This document shows, in pieces, positions 7,439-15,786 of a stretch of DNA of 32,773 bases (the first letter of the stretch is position 1; each line of letters starts with the position of its first letter). Source of the DNA: an uncultured bacterium (GTDB taxonomy: Bacteria > Myxococcota_A > UBA9042 > PHBI01); assembly GCA_938040325.1 (NCBI GenBank), contig CALHXW010000328.1, forward strand, positions 1 to 32,773, written 5' to 3'. A program made the position numbers and the translations under genes. A model generated the notes under the pieces. The model was given only the letters and a program-made list of their open reading frames with translations, did not search any database and had not been told where the DNA came from.

Positions 7439-8091
7439 CGGATGACACCCGCACGGAGCAGCGCATTGCGCGCAAGGAGCGTCGCCAGCAACGGCGTCGT
7501 GAGACGATCTTGGACGCAGCACTCAAGCTCCTGACCGAAGAAGGAGCCGCTGGCTTCACCATCCGTGCGGTCGCCAAGGCGTCCGATCTCAGCAAACCTG
7601 CGGTTCACTACTACTTTTCGTCCAAAGAAGCCCTCGGCTCAGCCCTCGCTGTTCGGCTCGTGGAGGCCGAAGCCGACGCACTCGTCGCGGCCATCAAGCC
7701 GACGCGGACCGCCCTCGACGCGCTCACCGCGATGGTGCGTGAGAAAGCACGTCGCTTCACCGCCGACCCCGAGACGTTCCGCGCCCAATACCTGATGATG
7801 TCGGGGATGGGGCGCCCGAGCGCCGCGACGCTGCGGTCGATCTACGCCGCCAGCGAGCGGGTCAACGGCCTCGTCGAGACCCGTCTGCGCGCCGGCGTCG
7901 CTGCCGGCGAGCTTGCGCCCGAGACACCCGCACGCGAGCTGGTCAACGTCGCATGGTTCGGCGTCCAAGGCATTCTCGTGTCCGCGAGCGCGCTCTACGC
8001 CGTCGGCGGTGGTCTCAGGTTTCCCGTCGACCAGCTGGTCGCAACCCTCTGCGAGACGCTGCGACGTGGTTGGACGCGTCCACGTAGCTAG
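7435..8091 (+). CDS. TetR/AcrR family transcriptional regulator
   Basis: 218 residues starting at the ATG that overlaps the upstream stop by four bases; AAGGCGG precedes it. After a basic N-terminal tail (RIARKERRQQRRRETIL), the TetR helix-turn-helix occupies about residues 24-70: ILDAALKLLTEEGAAGFTI, then AVAKASDLSKPAVHYYFSSKEAL, a typical recognition helix and 'YYFxSKEAL' signature. The C-terminal 140 residues form the variable helical ligand-binding and dimer domain. Translational coupling to the DUF4336 gene and the dyad over the shared promoter indicate local autoregulation, possibly extended to the divergent SDR gene. Ligand unknown. Confidence 0.92.
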   Translation: MTDDTRTEQRIARKERRQQRRRETILDAALKLLTEEGAAGFTIRAVAKASDLSKPAVHYYFSSKEALGSALAVRLVEAEADALVAAIKPTRTALDALTAMVREKARRFTADPETFRAQYLMMSGMGRPSAATLRSIYAASERVNGLVETRLRAGVAAGELAPETPARELVNVAWFGVQGILVSASALYAVGGGLRFPVDQLVATLCETLRRGWTRPRS

Positions 8092-8103
8092 TCCCAAATC
8101 CGG

Positions 8104-8763
8104 CTACTGCTTGGCCGGCGCGTCTGGTGCGACCGGCGTCAAGAACGCCGCGATCACCGCCTGATGGAGCTTGTGGTCGACGAACCCGCGCCGCTGAGCC
8201 AGGCCATTGAGCACGATGGCGACCATCCCGCCGGTCGGTGGTGCCTTCGCCAACTGGGCGTCCTTCAGACCGCTGCCTTCCATCGGACATCCAGAGGCGA
8301 AGAGCGCTAGCCGCTGGTTGGGCGGGACGGTGCCCATGCGCCGAAAGACCCCCTCGCACCCAAGCTCTGCCACCGGGGCCTGCAGCGCGTCGGCAAGGAC
8401 CATGGCCTGACTCGCCGGCGGGGTCGCTGCAAGCTTGCGGCAGCCTCGAGCGATGTCGGGGCCATAGAGCCGAGGCGCCTCGGCAATGACGGCGCATGCG
8501 GCCTCGCTCTTCATGTCCTCAGGCGCACCGTTGAGGGCCGACACCATCGTCTCGACCATTGCGTCGCTGATCGGGAACGCTGGCTTCGCAGCGGGCTTTT
8601 CCGGCTGGACGCTCGTTGCCGTCGCGGCTGCACCGGGCCCGGTCGCTGCCGCCGATGGTGTGGAGGTCGACTTCATCGCGCCGTCCGTCTTCGCGTCGTC
8701 GCTCTCACACATGGCGCAGCCGCCTAGGACGAGTCCTAACATGACCACCAAGACCGCGCGCAT
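8104..8763 (-). CDS. Hypothetical lipoprotein
   Basis: 219 residues. The ATG at 8763 is preceded by AGGAGG and begins a lipoprotein signal, MRAVLVVMLGLVLGGCAMC, with lipobox LGGC. A Thr/Ser/Ala/Pro-rich linker (about 25-65) is followed by a helical domain of about 130 residues containing four cysteines (EAACAVIAEAP, IARGCRKLA, ELGCEGVFRRM, ASGCPMEGS), possibly disulfide-paired in the periplasm. I do not recognise the family. It converges on the TetR gene with only 12 bp between stops and no visible terminator. Confidence 0.75.
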   Translation of the reverse strand: MRAVLVVMLGLVLGGCAMCESDDAKTDGAMKSTSTPSAAATGPGAAATATSVQPEKPAAKPAFPISDAMVETMVSALNGAPEDMKSEAACAVIAEAPRLYGPDIARGCRKLAATPPASQAMVLADALQAPVAELGCEGVFRRMGTVPPNQRLALFASGCPMEGSGLKDAQLAKAPPTGGMVAIVLNGLAQRRGFVDHKLHQAVIAAFLTPVAPDAPAKQ

Positions 8764-8968
8764 CCCTGCCTCCTGCGTCTGTGGGTGCTGCTCCAGCGCG
8801 GCACCGACTCTGCCATACCGCAGCGGGCAAGCCGGGGCCAAGGGTGTGGGTGATTGGCTTGGGTTGTCACCCGTTAGCGACCGCGCCAATTCCTGCGCCT
8901 ACCTCGCCCGAGGCGCCGCGCGCGCGACACGGTGGAACGCGACGCGGCAGGACACCAAGGTTGGAACC

Positions 8969-9562
8969 ATGACGACGCTTCATCAGGCACTCCAGAGCTA
9001 CTTCGAGACCAGCGGCTTCGACGAGGCCACCTACACGGACACCTGGGTCGATGTCCCGCTGGGTCCCCTCCGACTCCGGTTTCCCAATGTAGAGGCCCGA
9101 CGCCGCGTGGTCTGGCGCCACGACCTCGACCATGCCCTCACCGGCTACGACGCGTCGCTGGCAGGCGAGGGCGAGATCTCGGCCTTCGAGGTTGCCGGCG
9201 GCGGAGACCTCGGATGGGCCGGCTTGGGTCTCGACCTGCTGGGCTTTGCAGGCGGCGTTGTGCGGCATCCCGTGCGGACCTTTCGCGCGTTCGTGAGAGG
9301 GAGCCGCGGGCGCAACTTTCATCACGCGATCGATCCCCACACGCTCCTGCACACCGATCTCGAGACCGTCCGGCAGGCCCTTGGCGTCGACACCGACACC
9401 GCGCCCCCCCGCCTGCGAGAGTGTGCGCGCTTCGTAGCGTGGGCGCTCGTCGCGCTGATTGTCGGGGTGTTGTCGCTCTTCACCGTCGCGCCGCTCATGT
9501 TGGTTGGCGGCGTCTTTGCGACGGTAACGTCCGCGCCGGCGGGCAATCCTGCCCCGGATTGA
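8969..9562 (+). CDS. COQ4-like protein with C-terminal membrane segment
   Basis: 197 residues from the ATG at 8969; the frame is open far upstream but is antisense to the lipoprotein gene there. Residues 51-67 read HDLDH followed by 11 residues and Glu: the HDxxH-x11-E zinc-site motif that defines the COQ4 family, in which the protein organises ubiquinone biosynthesis. The next part (SAFEVAGGGDLGWAGLGLDLLGFAGG) fits the helical core. Unlike typical COQ4, about residues 155-190 form one or two membrane-spanning helices (FVAWALVALIVGVLSLF, LMLVGGVFATV). No ubiquinone or menaquinone biosynthesis gene is adjacent, so a quinone role is not supported by context. Family assignment rests on the motif. 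Confidence 0.68.
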   Translation: MTTLHQALQSYFETSGFDEATYTDTWVDVPLGPLRLRFPNVEARRRVVWRHDLDHALTGYDASLAGEGEISAFEVAGGGDLGWAGLGLDLLGFAGGVVRHPVRTFRAFVRGSRGRNFHHAIDPHTLLHTDLETVRQALGVDTDTAPPRLRECARFVAWALVALIVGVLSLFTVAPLMLVGGVFATVTSAPAGNPAPD

Positions 9563-9654
9563 ACCGGGCTGTGGCGATCCGCGTTTGCCTTCGGTAAGGT
9601 CCGCGGCGTCCACCAGAGGGTGGCGACGGCACACGAGATTTCGCGGAGAAGACC

Positions 9655-11187
9655 ATGGCGACGCAAGCAACCATCGAACCGGTCGGCCTCATCCAGAGCA
9701 TCGACCCCAACACGCGCGAGGTCGTCGGCGAGGTTCCGGACCAGACGCCTGCCGAGGTCAACGCGGCCATCGCCCGCGCGCGCGTCGCTTCCCGCCGCTG
9801 GGCGGCCCTGGGGTTTGAGGGACGTGCCGACGAGCTCATCCGCTTTCGACGGGGCCTAGCCAACATCGCCGAGGAGCTCGCCGAGCTCATCCATCGCGAG
9901 AACGGCAAGCCTCGGGTGGACGCGATCAGCGAGGTGATGCTCTCGCTCAGCCATCTCGACCACGCCATCAGCCGTGCCGAGCACGCCCTCGCGACGCGCA
10001 AGGTCAGCTCGGGGGTCATGGCCAACTTCCGCTCGACCATCAGCTACCACCCGCTCGGCGTTATCGGCGTGATCGGGCCGTGGAACTACCCCATGTTCAC
10101 CCCCTTTGGTTCGGTCGCGTATGCCCTCGCCGCAGGCAACGCCGTCGTGTTCAAGCCGTCGGAGCTGACGCCGCTGGTCGCAAAGCGCATCGGTGAGGTC
10201 GCCGCATCCGCCATGCGCATCCCAGACGTGCTGCAGGTCGTGACCGGCCTCGGCGCTACCGGTGCGGCGCTCGCCAGCGGTGCTGTCGACAAGATCGCCT
10301 TCACTGGCTCGGCGGCGACCGGCCGCCGCGTCATGAAAGCCGCCGCCGAACGCCTCACGCCCGTGCTCCTCGAGCTGGGCGGCAAGGATGCTCTGATCGT
10401 TGCGCCCGATGCCGATGTCGACAAGGCCGCTGAGGCCGCCGTGTTTGGCGCGATGACCAACGCCGGTCAGGCGTGTGTCTCCGTGGAGCGCGCGTACGTC
10501 AGCGAGCGCGTCTACGACCGCTTCGTCGACAAGGTCGTGTCCGAGGCGAATGCCGTCCGCGTCGGCGGTGGCGATGACGCCAACATGGGCGCCATCACGA
10601 TGGACAAGCAGGTCGACATCATCCGCGAGCACATCGAAGACGCCGTCAAGAAGGGCGCGAAGGTGCTCACCGGCGGCGCCGATGCGATCAAGGGCAACGT
10701 GGTTAAGCCGACGGTCCTCGTCGACGTGACGACCGACATGCTGATCCTCACAGAGGAAACCTTCGGACCTGTCTTGCCGATCGTGAAAGTCCGCGACACT
10801 GAGGAGGCGCTCCGGCTTGCCAACGACAGCCAGTACGGCCTCGGGTCGTCGGTCTTCGGCAAGCGCGGCGTGCGCGACATCGCCGAGCGCATCGACAGCG
10901 GCATGACCGCCATCAACACCGTCATCGCGTTCAGTGCGGTGCCGAACCTGCCCTTCGGGGGCGTCCGCGAGAGCGGTTTCGGTCGCATCCATGGCGACGA
11001 GGGGCTGCGTGAGTTCACGCGCACTAAAGCCATCACCGAGGAGCGGTTCCCGCTGCCCGTCAACATGATGAGCTTCAAGCTGCCCGACACCATGTACGAC
11101 CAGCTCAAGGGCATGATCAAGCAGCTCTACGGCGGCGGCGTCGTCGACACGGCGCGCTCTGCCGCGCGAAAGATCAAGTTCTGGTAG
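9655..11187 (+). CDS. NAD(P)-dependent aldehyde dehydrogenase
   Basis: 510 residues, ATG at 9655 with a GGAGAAG site. All ALDH-superfamily landmarks are present: GPWNYP (N144), FKPSE (K167), FTGSAATGRRV around 217, ELGGKD with general base E240, and NAGQACVSVERAYV with nucleophile C274; EETFGPVLPI and PFGGVRESGFGRIHGDEGL complete the cofactor and oligomer parts. It oxidises an aldehyde to the acid in the cytosol. The C-terminus, with a hydrophobic/amphipathic tail after residue 460 (MMSFKLPDTMYDQLKGMIKQ), is longer than in soluble betaine-type ALDHs and recalls fatty or aromatic aldehyde dehydrogenases. Substrate not determinable. The next gene follows after about 50 bp. Confidence 0.95.
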   Translation: MATQATIEPVGLIQSIDPNTREVVGEVPDQTPAEVNAAIARARVASRRWAALGFEGRADELIRFRRGLANIAEELAELIHRENGKPRVDAISEVMLSLSHLDHAISRAEHALATRKVSSGVMANFRSTISYHPLGVIGVIGPWNYPMFTPFGSVAYALAAGNAVVFKPSELTPLVAKRIGEVAASAMRIPDVLQVVTGLGATGAALASGAVDKIAFTGSAATGRRVMKAAAERLTPVLLELGGKDALIVAPDADVDKAAEAAVFGAMTNAGQACVSVERAYVSERVYDRFVDKVVSEANAVRVGGGDDANMGAITMDKQVDIIREHIEDAVKKGAKVLTGGADAIKGNVVKPTVLVDVTTDMLILTEETFGPVLPIVKVRDTEEALRLANDSQYGLGSSVFGKRGVRDIAERIDSGMTAINTVIAFSAVPNLPFGGVRESGFGRIHGDEGLREFTRTKAITEERFPLPVNMMSFKLPDTMYDQLKGMIKQLYGGGVVDTARSAARKIKFW

Positions 11188-11237
11188 CGGGTCTCGAGAG
11201 GCGCTGCCGTACCCGAACCTCGCTCGGACGACTCGCC

Positions 11238-12287
11238 TTGCTGGGCGTCGCGTTCACCGCGTTCACCGCGTGCGCCAGCAGCTCCCCGGCGCCTGCAGGC
11301 TTGCCCAGCGCGCCTGCACGCTCGACCGACGTGCTCTCTCATGATCCGCTCGGCGCGGAGTGCGTCGCCGGTGACGGCGCGAGCTGCACCGAGGCAGGTC
11401 GGCGCTATGCGGCCGGCGACGGGGTCGACAAGCGGACCGGGCGCTCGGCGCTCTTCTACGCGCGGGCCTGCGAGCACGGAAACCCCGCAGGCTGTGGTGC
11501 CTACGGGCTCGCTCTGCGCTGGGGGCGCGGGACGCGCAAGAACCTCAACGCGGCCCAGAAGGCCTTTGAGAAGGGCTGTAGGCTCGACGACATGACGGCG
11601 TGCTGGGGGCTCGGCGCGATGTATGTTCGTGGCACAGCCACCACGCAGAACGCGCAGCTTGGCGTCGACTTGATAGAGCGCGCGTGCCTCTCGCGCGAAG
11701 GTGGCGCCTGCTTCGGTCTCGCTGTCCTCTACGAAAAGGGCGGGGTGGTCGCTGCCAACACCGGCCGCTCGCTCTACTTTGCCCGCCAAGGCTGTCAGCA
11801 CGGCTACGGCAAGGCCTGCGCAGCCGCTGCACGTGTGGCGCGCTCAGGCGTTGAGCAGCGCTCGTTCTGGGTCCTCGGCTGCCAGAGTGGTCACGGAGAC
11901 AGCTGCGTTGATGCCGGCCGCGCCGCGCTGGAGGGGCGCGGCGGCGACCGCGACGTCAACGAAGCGCTGGCGCTCTTTCACGCCGCATGCGAGCTCGGTG
12001 CGGCCGAAGGGTGTGCCGACGGTGCCGTGGCTGTCGGCAGCGCGGTTGTCAGCCCCGAGGACCGGGTCCGGGCGATGGCGCTGCTCGGAACGGCCTGCAA
12101 GAAGGGCTCGGCGGCCGGATGCGGCCAGCTTGGTGCCCACTACTGGCGTGGCGACTGGCTTCCGCGCGACCGCAACAAAGCTGCGACGCTCCTGTACTCG
12201 GCCTGCCGTGGTGGTCACCAACCGAGCTGCCGGATGATGGATGCCGCTCAGCAACCAGGCGCAGCAACCGGCGAGCGCCGGCGGTGA
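11238..12287 (+). CDS. Sel1/Hcp-like cysteine-rich repeat protein, secreted
   Basis: About 349 residues if translation starts at the TTG at 11238; no ATG is in frame between the ALDH stop and the signal-like stretch, so the start is uncertain. The N-terminus (LALLGVAFTAFTACASSSP) looks like a lipoprotein signal. From about residue 35 there are roughly eight helical repeats of the Sel1 type, each with paired cysteines in the pattern 'aC..G...GC..yG..y..G.G' (YARACEHGNPAGCGAYGLAL, FEKGCRLDDMTACWGLGAMY). This disulfide-stapled version is the Helicobacter cysteine-rich protein type, usually periplasmic protein-protein scaffolds. Its stop overlaps the GTG start of the acetyltransferase gene. Confidence 0.85.
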   Translation: MLGVAFTAFTACASSSPAPAGLPSAPARSTDVLSHDPLGAECVAGDGASCTEAGRRYAAGDGVDKRTGRSALFYARACEHGNPAGCGAYGLALRWGRGTRKNLNAAQKAFEKGCRLDDMTACWGLGAMYVRGTATTQNAQLGVDLIERACLSREGGACFGLAVLYEKGGVVAANTGRSLYFARQGCQHGYGKACAAAARVARSGVEQRSFWVLGCQSGHGDSCVDAGRAALEGRGGDRDVNEALALFHAACELGAAEGCADGAVAVGSAVVSPEDRVRAMALLGTACKKGSAAGCGQLGAHYWRGDWLPRDRNKAATLLYSACRGGHQPSCRMMDAAQQPGAATGERRR

Positions 12288-12838
12288 GCGCTGACTACGT
12301 CTTTGTCAGCGAGCGGCTCGGCTTTCGAGGCTGGCGTGACTCAGATGTTGGTCCGATGGCCGCGATCAACGCCGATCCTGAGGTCATGCGCTACTTCCCC
12401 GAGACGCCGACGCGAGAGGTCGCACTGACCCAGGGGAGAGCCTTCATCGAGCAGATGCAGCGGGAGGTCGAGACGCGCGGCCACTGCTACTGGGCGGTCG
12501 ACGAGCTCGGCGGCGGCGGCCCGATCGGCTTCATTGGGCTGCACTGGGTCGAGCACGACATCCCCCACGGCCCATTTGTCGACATCGGTTGGCGGCTCGC
12601 GCGCTCGGCGTGGGGCAAAGGCTACGCCACCGAGGGCGCCCGTGCCTGCCTTGAGGATGGTTTCGGTAGGCTTGACCTTCCGCGTATCTACGCGATGGCG
12701 CCCCGGGCCAACACGCCCTCCATCCGCGTCATGCAGAAGCTTGAGATGTCGTACGTGACCGACTTCGTTCATCCGGTCTTGAGAGAGCTGCCGGCGCTCC
12801 GCGAGTGCGTCCTCTACGCGCTCGACCGTGCGCGATGA
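12284..12838 (+). CDS. GNAT family N-acetyltransferase (RimJ/RimL type)
   Basis: 184 residues from the GTG at 12284, overlapping the previous stop as GTGA; starting further upstream would only translate the Sel1 gene in another frame. Pattern of the Acetyltransf_3 group: SERLGFRGWRDSDVGPMAAINADPEVMRYF at the N-terminus, HCYWAVDELGGGGPIGFIGL strands, then DIGWRLARSAWGKGYATEGARACLEDGF, the acetyl-CoA pyrophosphate loop (equivalent of RxxGxG/A, here SAWGKGYA), and ANTPSIRVMQKLEM, the 'N.aSirv.eKlGf' helix. Transfers an acetyl group from acetyl-CoA to an amine of unknown acceptor. Middle gene of a three-gene overlapping set. Confidence 0.92.
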   Translation: MSADYVFVSERLGFRGWRDSDVGPMAAINADPEVMRYFPETPTREVALTQGRAFIEQMQREVETRGHCYWAVDELGGGGPIGFIGLHWVEHDIPHGPFVDIGWRLARSAWGKGYATEGARACLEDGFGRLDLPRIYAMAPRANTPSIRVMQKLEMSYVTDFVHPVLRELPALRECVLYALDRAR

Positions 12839-13806
12839 CGATGGCGTACCGGCGGCTCGCCGGCAGTCAGCTTGAGCTATCCCGACTCGGCTTCGGCTGT
12901 TGGGCCATCGGAGGGCAGTACTGGGGCGATGATGTCGTCGACAGCGACTCGATCGCGGCGGTTCATGCGGCGCTGGATGCTGGGATCAACTGGTTCGACA
13001 CCGCCCCTCTCTATGGGCTTGGGCATGCCGACAGGGTCCTGCGCAAGGCGCTTGCGACCCACCCCCAGGGCGCAGACGCCATCATCGCCACGAAGGTCGG
13101 TGTGCGCGTCGGCGGCGCCGCGGGAGAGCACGCCCGGAGTGAGCTGACGGCTGACCACGTTCGTGCGGACTGTGACGCCTCGTTGACGCGCCTCGGTGTT
13201 GAGCGGATCGACCTGCTCCAGGTCCACTGGCCGTGCGAGCTAGCCACGCCCCTTGAGGAGACGTTCGAAGCGCTCGGCCGACTCGTGCAGGCGGGCAAGG
13301 TGCGTCACATCGGCGTCTGCAACTACAGTGCCCACGCGCTGCGCGAGATCCTCACCATCCTGCCGACCGTGGTGGCGCTCCAGACGCCCTACTCGCTGAT
13401 GCGCCGTCGCTACGAGCACGAGCTGGCGGCAGCATCTGGCGACCTCGGCCTGAGTGTGCTCGCCTATGAGCCGCTCTGCCGCGGCCTGTTGACCGGGAAG
13501 TACCAACAGCTTCCGTCGTTCCCCGACACCGACATGCGGCGGCACGACGAGCGCTTTCAGGTGCCCCGGTTTCTGGCAGCGCGGGCGCTGGTGGCTGACC
13601 TCAGCCGAGTGGCGGCCAAGCTAAGCACGACGCCTGCCGCCGTCGCGCTCGCCTGGGCGCTGAGCGGTCCAAACGTCACCAGCGTCATCGCCGGCTGCAA
13701 GCGGCCTGAGCAGCTGCGAGACAACGTTGGCGCCGTCTCACTCAGCCGCCACCCCAAGCTCAAGAGCGTCGTCGACCGAGTCGCTGCGCACCACGGTCCG
13801 GTCTGA
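12835..13806 (+). CDS. Aldo/keto reductase
   Basis: 323 residues; the ATG at 12835 overlaps the previous stop (ATGA); a second ATG two codons later is also possible. The AKR barrel has the complete catalytic tetrad: D55 and Y60 in NWFDTAPLYGLGHAD, K87 in IIATKVGV, H131 in DLLQVHWP. C-terminal cofactor-binding motif: VTSVIAGCKRPEQLRDNVGA, typical of the NADP(H) 2'-phosphate site. Closest by eye to the large proteobacterial/actinobacterial AKR group reducing small aldehydes and ketones. Cytosolic. Translationally coupled to the acetyltransferase; a role alongside the aldehyde dehydrogenase upstream is possible but not shown. Confidence 0.95.
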   Translation: MTMAYRRLAGSQLELSRLGFGCWAIGGQYWGDDVVDSDSIAAVHAALDAGINWFDTAPLYGLGHADRVLRKALATHPQGADAIIATKVGVRVGGAAGEHARSELTADHVRADCDASLTRLGVERIDLLQVHWPCELATPLEETFEALGRLVQAGKVRHIGVCNYSAHALREILTILPTVVALQTPYSLMRRRYEHELAAASGDLGLSVLAYEPLCRGLLTGKYQQLPSFPDTDMRRHDERFQVPRFLAARALVADLSRVAAKLSTTPAAVALAWALSGPNVTSVIAGCKRPEQLRDNVGAVSLSRHPKLKSVVDRVAAHHGPV

Positions 13807-13964
13807 GGCCAGCGGTCTCGGCGGCTAACGGGATCATCGATAGCCTCTCTGAGGAAGTTCGGGCGCCAACGCTACGTGCGCGTGCTGTCTCTCAAGATGA
13901 GCGTTGCGACCACCGGCCGACAGTGATGGAGTGTCGAGCACGCGACCGACCGACGAGAGTCGCC

Positions 13965-13970
13965 GAAGGA
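13965..13970 (+). promoter_or_regulatory. Ribosome-binding site deciding a GTG start
   Basis: GAAGGA nine bases before the GTG at 13980. The upstream candidates GTG 13923 and ATG 13926 have no such site, and the extra residues they would add are Arg-rich and not conserved-looking. Confidence 0.6.
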
Positions 13971-13979
13971 CCTCTGCAC

Positions 13980-14630
13980 GTGGCGCCACCCTCCGAATAC
14001 CCGACTTGGCGAGGACTGACGCACTTCTACGCGTTCTTCCTCGCGGTCCCGGCTGGCCTTTTCTTGGTCGTGACGGCTCCGACCGGTCACGCGGCTGGCG
14101 CTGCGGGCATCTATGCGGCGGTGCTGATGGGCCTGCTCGGCGTGAGCGCGCTCTACCACCGCATCGACTGGGCTCCGCCGGCGAAACGGCTGATGAAGCG
14201 ACTCGACCACTCGATGATCTTCATCTTCATCGCAGGCTCGTTCACCCCATTTGCTCTGTTGGTCCTCGACGACCCTGTTGCCTCGACGATCTTGTGGTTA
14301 GCGTGGTCAACAGCGCTCGCCGGCATCGTGATTCGGATGCTCTGGATCGACTCACCGAGCTGGGTCTCGTCGTCGATCTACGTGATCGTTGGCTGCACGG
14401 CCGTGCCCTTTGCGGCCGAGCTCGGTGCGGCCATTGGTGACACGGGGCTGTGGCTGATGGGTTTGGGGGGTCTCGCGTTCATCGCGGGCGCGATCGTGTA
14501 CGCCGCCCGCTGGCCGGACCCCGCGCCACGGACCTTCGGCTATCACGAGATCTTTCATGCGCTGGTGCTCGTCGGTGTCGGACTGCACTACATCGCCATC
14601 TGGCGCTTCGCGATCGCTGCGTCCGGCTGA
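13980..14630 (+). CDS. Hemolysin III / PAQR-family membrane protein
   Basis: 216 residues from the GTG at 13980, the normal length for the family. Seven predicted helices. Family motifs: GVSALYHRIDW in helix 2, KRLDHSMIFIFIAGSFTPFALL in helix 3, and YHEIFHALVLVGVGLHYIAIW in the last helix, giving the Ser/His/Asp/His metal-site residues of the HlyIII/adiponectin-receptor (PAQR) superfamily, which are zinc-dependent membrane hydrolases of the alkaline-ceramidase type. Bacterial members influence membrane lipid or fluidity homeostasis; the hemolysin name is historical. Located in the inner membrane. Converges on the acyl-CoA dehydrogenase pair with only 8 bp between stops. Confidence 0.9.
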   Translation: MAPPSEYPTWRGLTHFYAFFLAVPAGLFLVVTAPTGHAAGAAGIYAAVLMGLLGVSALYHRIDWAPPAKRLMKRLDHSMIFIFIAGSFTPFALLVLDDPVASTILWLAWSTALAGIVIRMLWIDSPSWVSSSIYVIVGCTAVPFAAELGAAIGDTGLWLMGLGGLAFIAGAIVYAARWPDPAPRTFGYHEIFHALVLVGVGLHYIAIWRFAIAASG

Positions 14631-14638
14631 CGTGTCGC

Positions 14639-15775
14639 TCAGTAGCCAGCCAGGGTCGCCCACCGCTCGCGATGCCAGGCGCTGTCGCCAAAGGTCTGAG
14701 CGGCGGCGCGCGCCCGCTTGAGGTGAAGCCCGATATCGAACTCATCCGTCATACCGACGCCGCCGAACATCTGCACACCTTCGTAGGCGACGTGGAGGTA
14801 CGTGTCGGAGCACCGGGCCTTGGCGAGTGACGCAGCCTGCTGCAGCTGGGTGTCGGGGATCACGGCGATGTCGGCGGCTCGGGTCGCCATCATCGTGGCC
14901 GACTTCGCGAGCTCGATCTCCACGTAGAGATTGGCCGCGCGGTGCTGAAGCGCTTGAAAGCTTCCGATCGGCACGCCGAACTGCTGCCGGTCTTTGAGGT
15001 AGGCGAGCGTCATGTCAAAGGCGGCGCGCATCCCGCCCATAAGCTCGGCGCAGAGTCCGATGGTGGCGATGTCGACGGCGCGTTGGAGGGCGTTGGGCTT
15101 AGGCAGTCGGGCACTCGGTCCGACCTTGACGCCATCGAGCTCGATGATGGCGCTCGACCGGTGATCGATGCGACTCTGAGGGGTCCGCGTGAGGCCGGTC
15201 GCGTCGGCAGGCACCAAGAAGAGGCTGGGGGCGTCACCGTTGGGCTCGCGGGCACTCACGATCAGCACGTCCGCGTCGGCACCAAGCACCACAGCGTGCT
15301 TTGCGCCGTTGAGGACATAGCCGGTGCCTGCGTCATCGAGGGCCGCCGTCGTCTTGCAGTGGTTCACGTCGTAGCGCCCGCCGCGCTCGGTGTAGGCCAG
15401 CGCGACAACGGCCTCGCCGGTCGCGACCTTCGGCAGCCATGCCGCTTGCTGCTCAACCGAGCCACAGAGCGACAGGCCCCGAGCGCCCAAGAGCAGGCCT
15501 TCGACGAGTGGCTCTGGCGCAAGGTGCTTGCCAGCTTCGCTCAGGATGAGGCCCAGGTCTGTGAGGCCGAGGCCTAGGCCACCGACGCCTTCGTCGAGGG
15601 CGATGCCCGTCCAGCCGAGCTCTGCCATCGCACGCCAGCGCTCCCGGGATAGGGTTGCCGGCGCACTGCGGGTGGACCGCAAGTGCGCGATGCCGCCGTG
15701 CTCGGCGAAGAACTGTTGTGCCGTCTGCTCGATGAGCTGCTGATCGTCGGACCAGGTGAGTCGAATGGGGTTCAC
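14639..15775 (-). CDS. Acyl-CoA dehydrogenase, beta-type partner
   Basis: 378 residues from the GTG at 15775, which has GGAGG in front; an ATG further upstream would extend into the preceding gene. ACAD-like order: N-terminal helices (DDQQLIEQTAQQFFAEHG), LGWTGIALDEGVGGLGLGLTDL, a shortened central beta domain (EAVVALAYTERGGRYD, YVLNGAKHAVVLGADADVLIV) and the C-terminal helical domain with YLKDRQQFGVPIGSFQALQH and EGVQMFGGVGMTDEFDIGLHLKRA. The terminal Glu-containing 'RGGTSEIQ' motif of homomeric ACADs is absent. This is the usual look of the second subunit of heterotetrameric ACADs such as the steroid side-chain enzymes. Starts 11 bp after the stop of the other ACAD gene: one operon, probably one enzyme. 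Confidence 0.9.
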   Translation of the reverse strand: MNPIRLTWSDDQQLIEQTAQQFFAEHGGIAHLRSTRSAPATLSRERWRAMAELGWTGIALDEGVGGLGLGLTDLGLILSEAGKHLAPEPLVEGLLLGARGLSLCGSVEQQAAWLPKVATGEAVVALAYTERGGRYDVNHCKTTAALDDAGTGYVLNGAKHAVVLGADADVLIVSAREPNGDAPSLFLVPADATGLTRTPQSRIDHRSSAIIELDGVKVGPSARLPKPNALQRAVDIATIGLCAELMGGMRAAFDMTLAYLKDRQQFGVPIGSFQALQHRAANLYVEIELAKSATMMATRAADIAVIPDTQLQQAASLAKARCSDTYLHVAYEGVQMFGGVGMTDEFDIGLHLKRARAAAQTFGDSAWHRERWATLAGY

Positions 15776-15786
15776 GTCGCCTCCGC

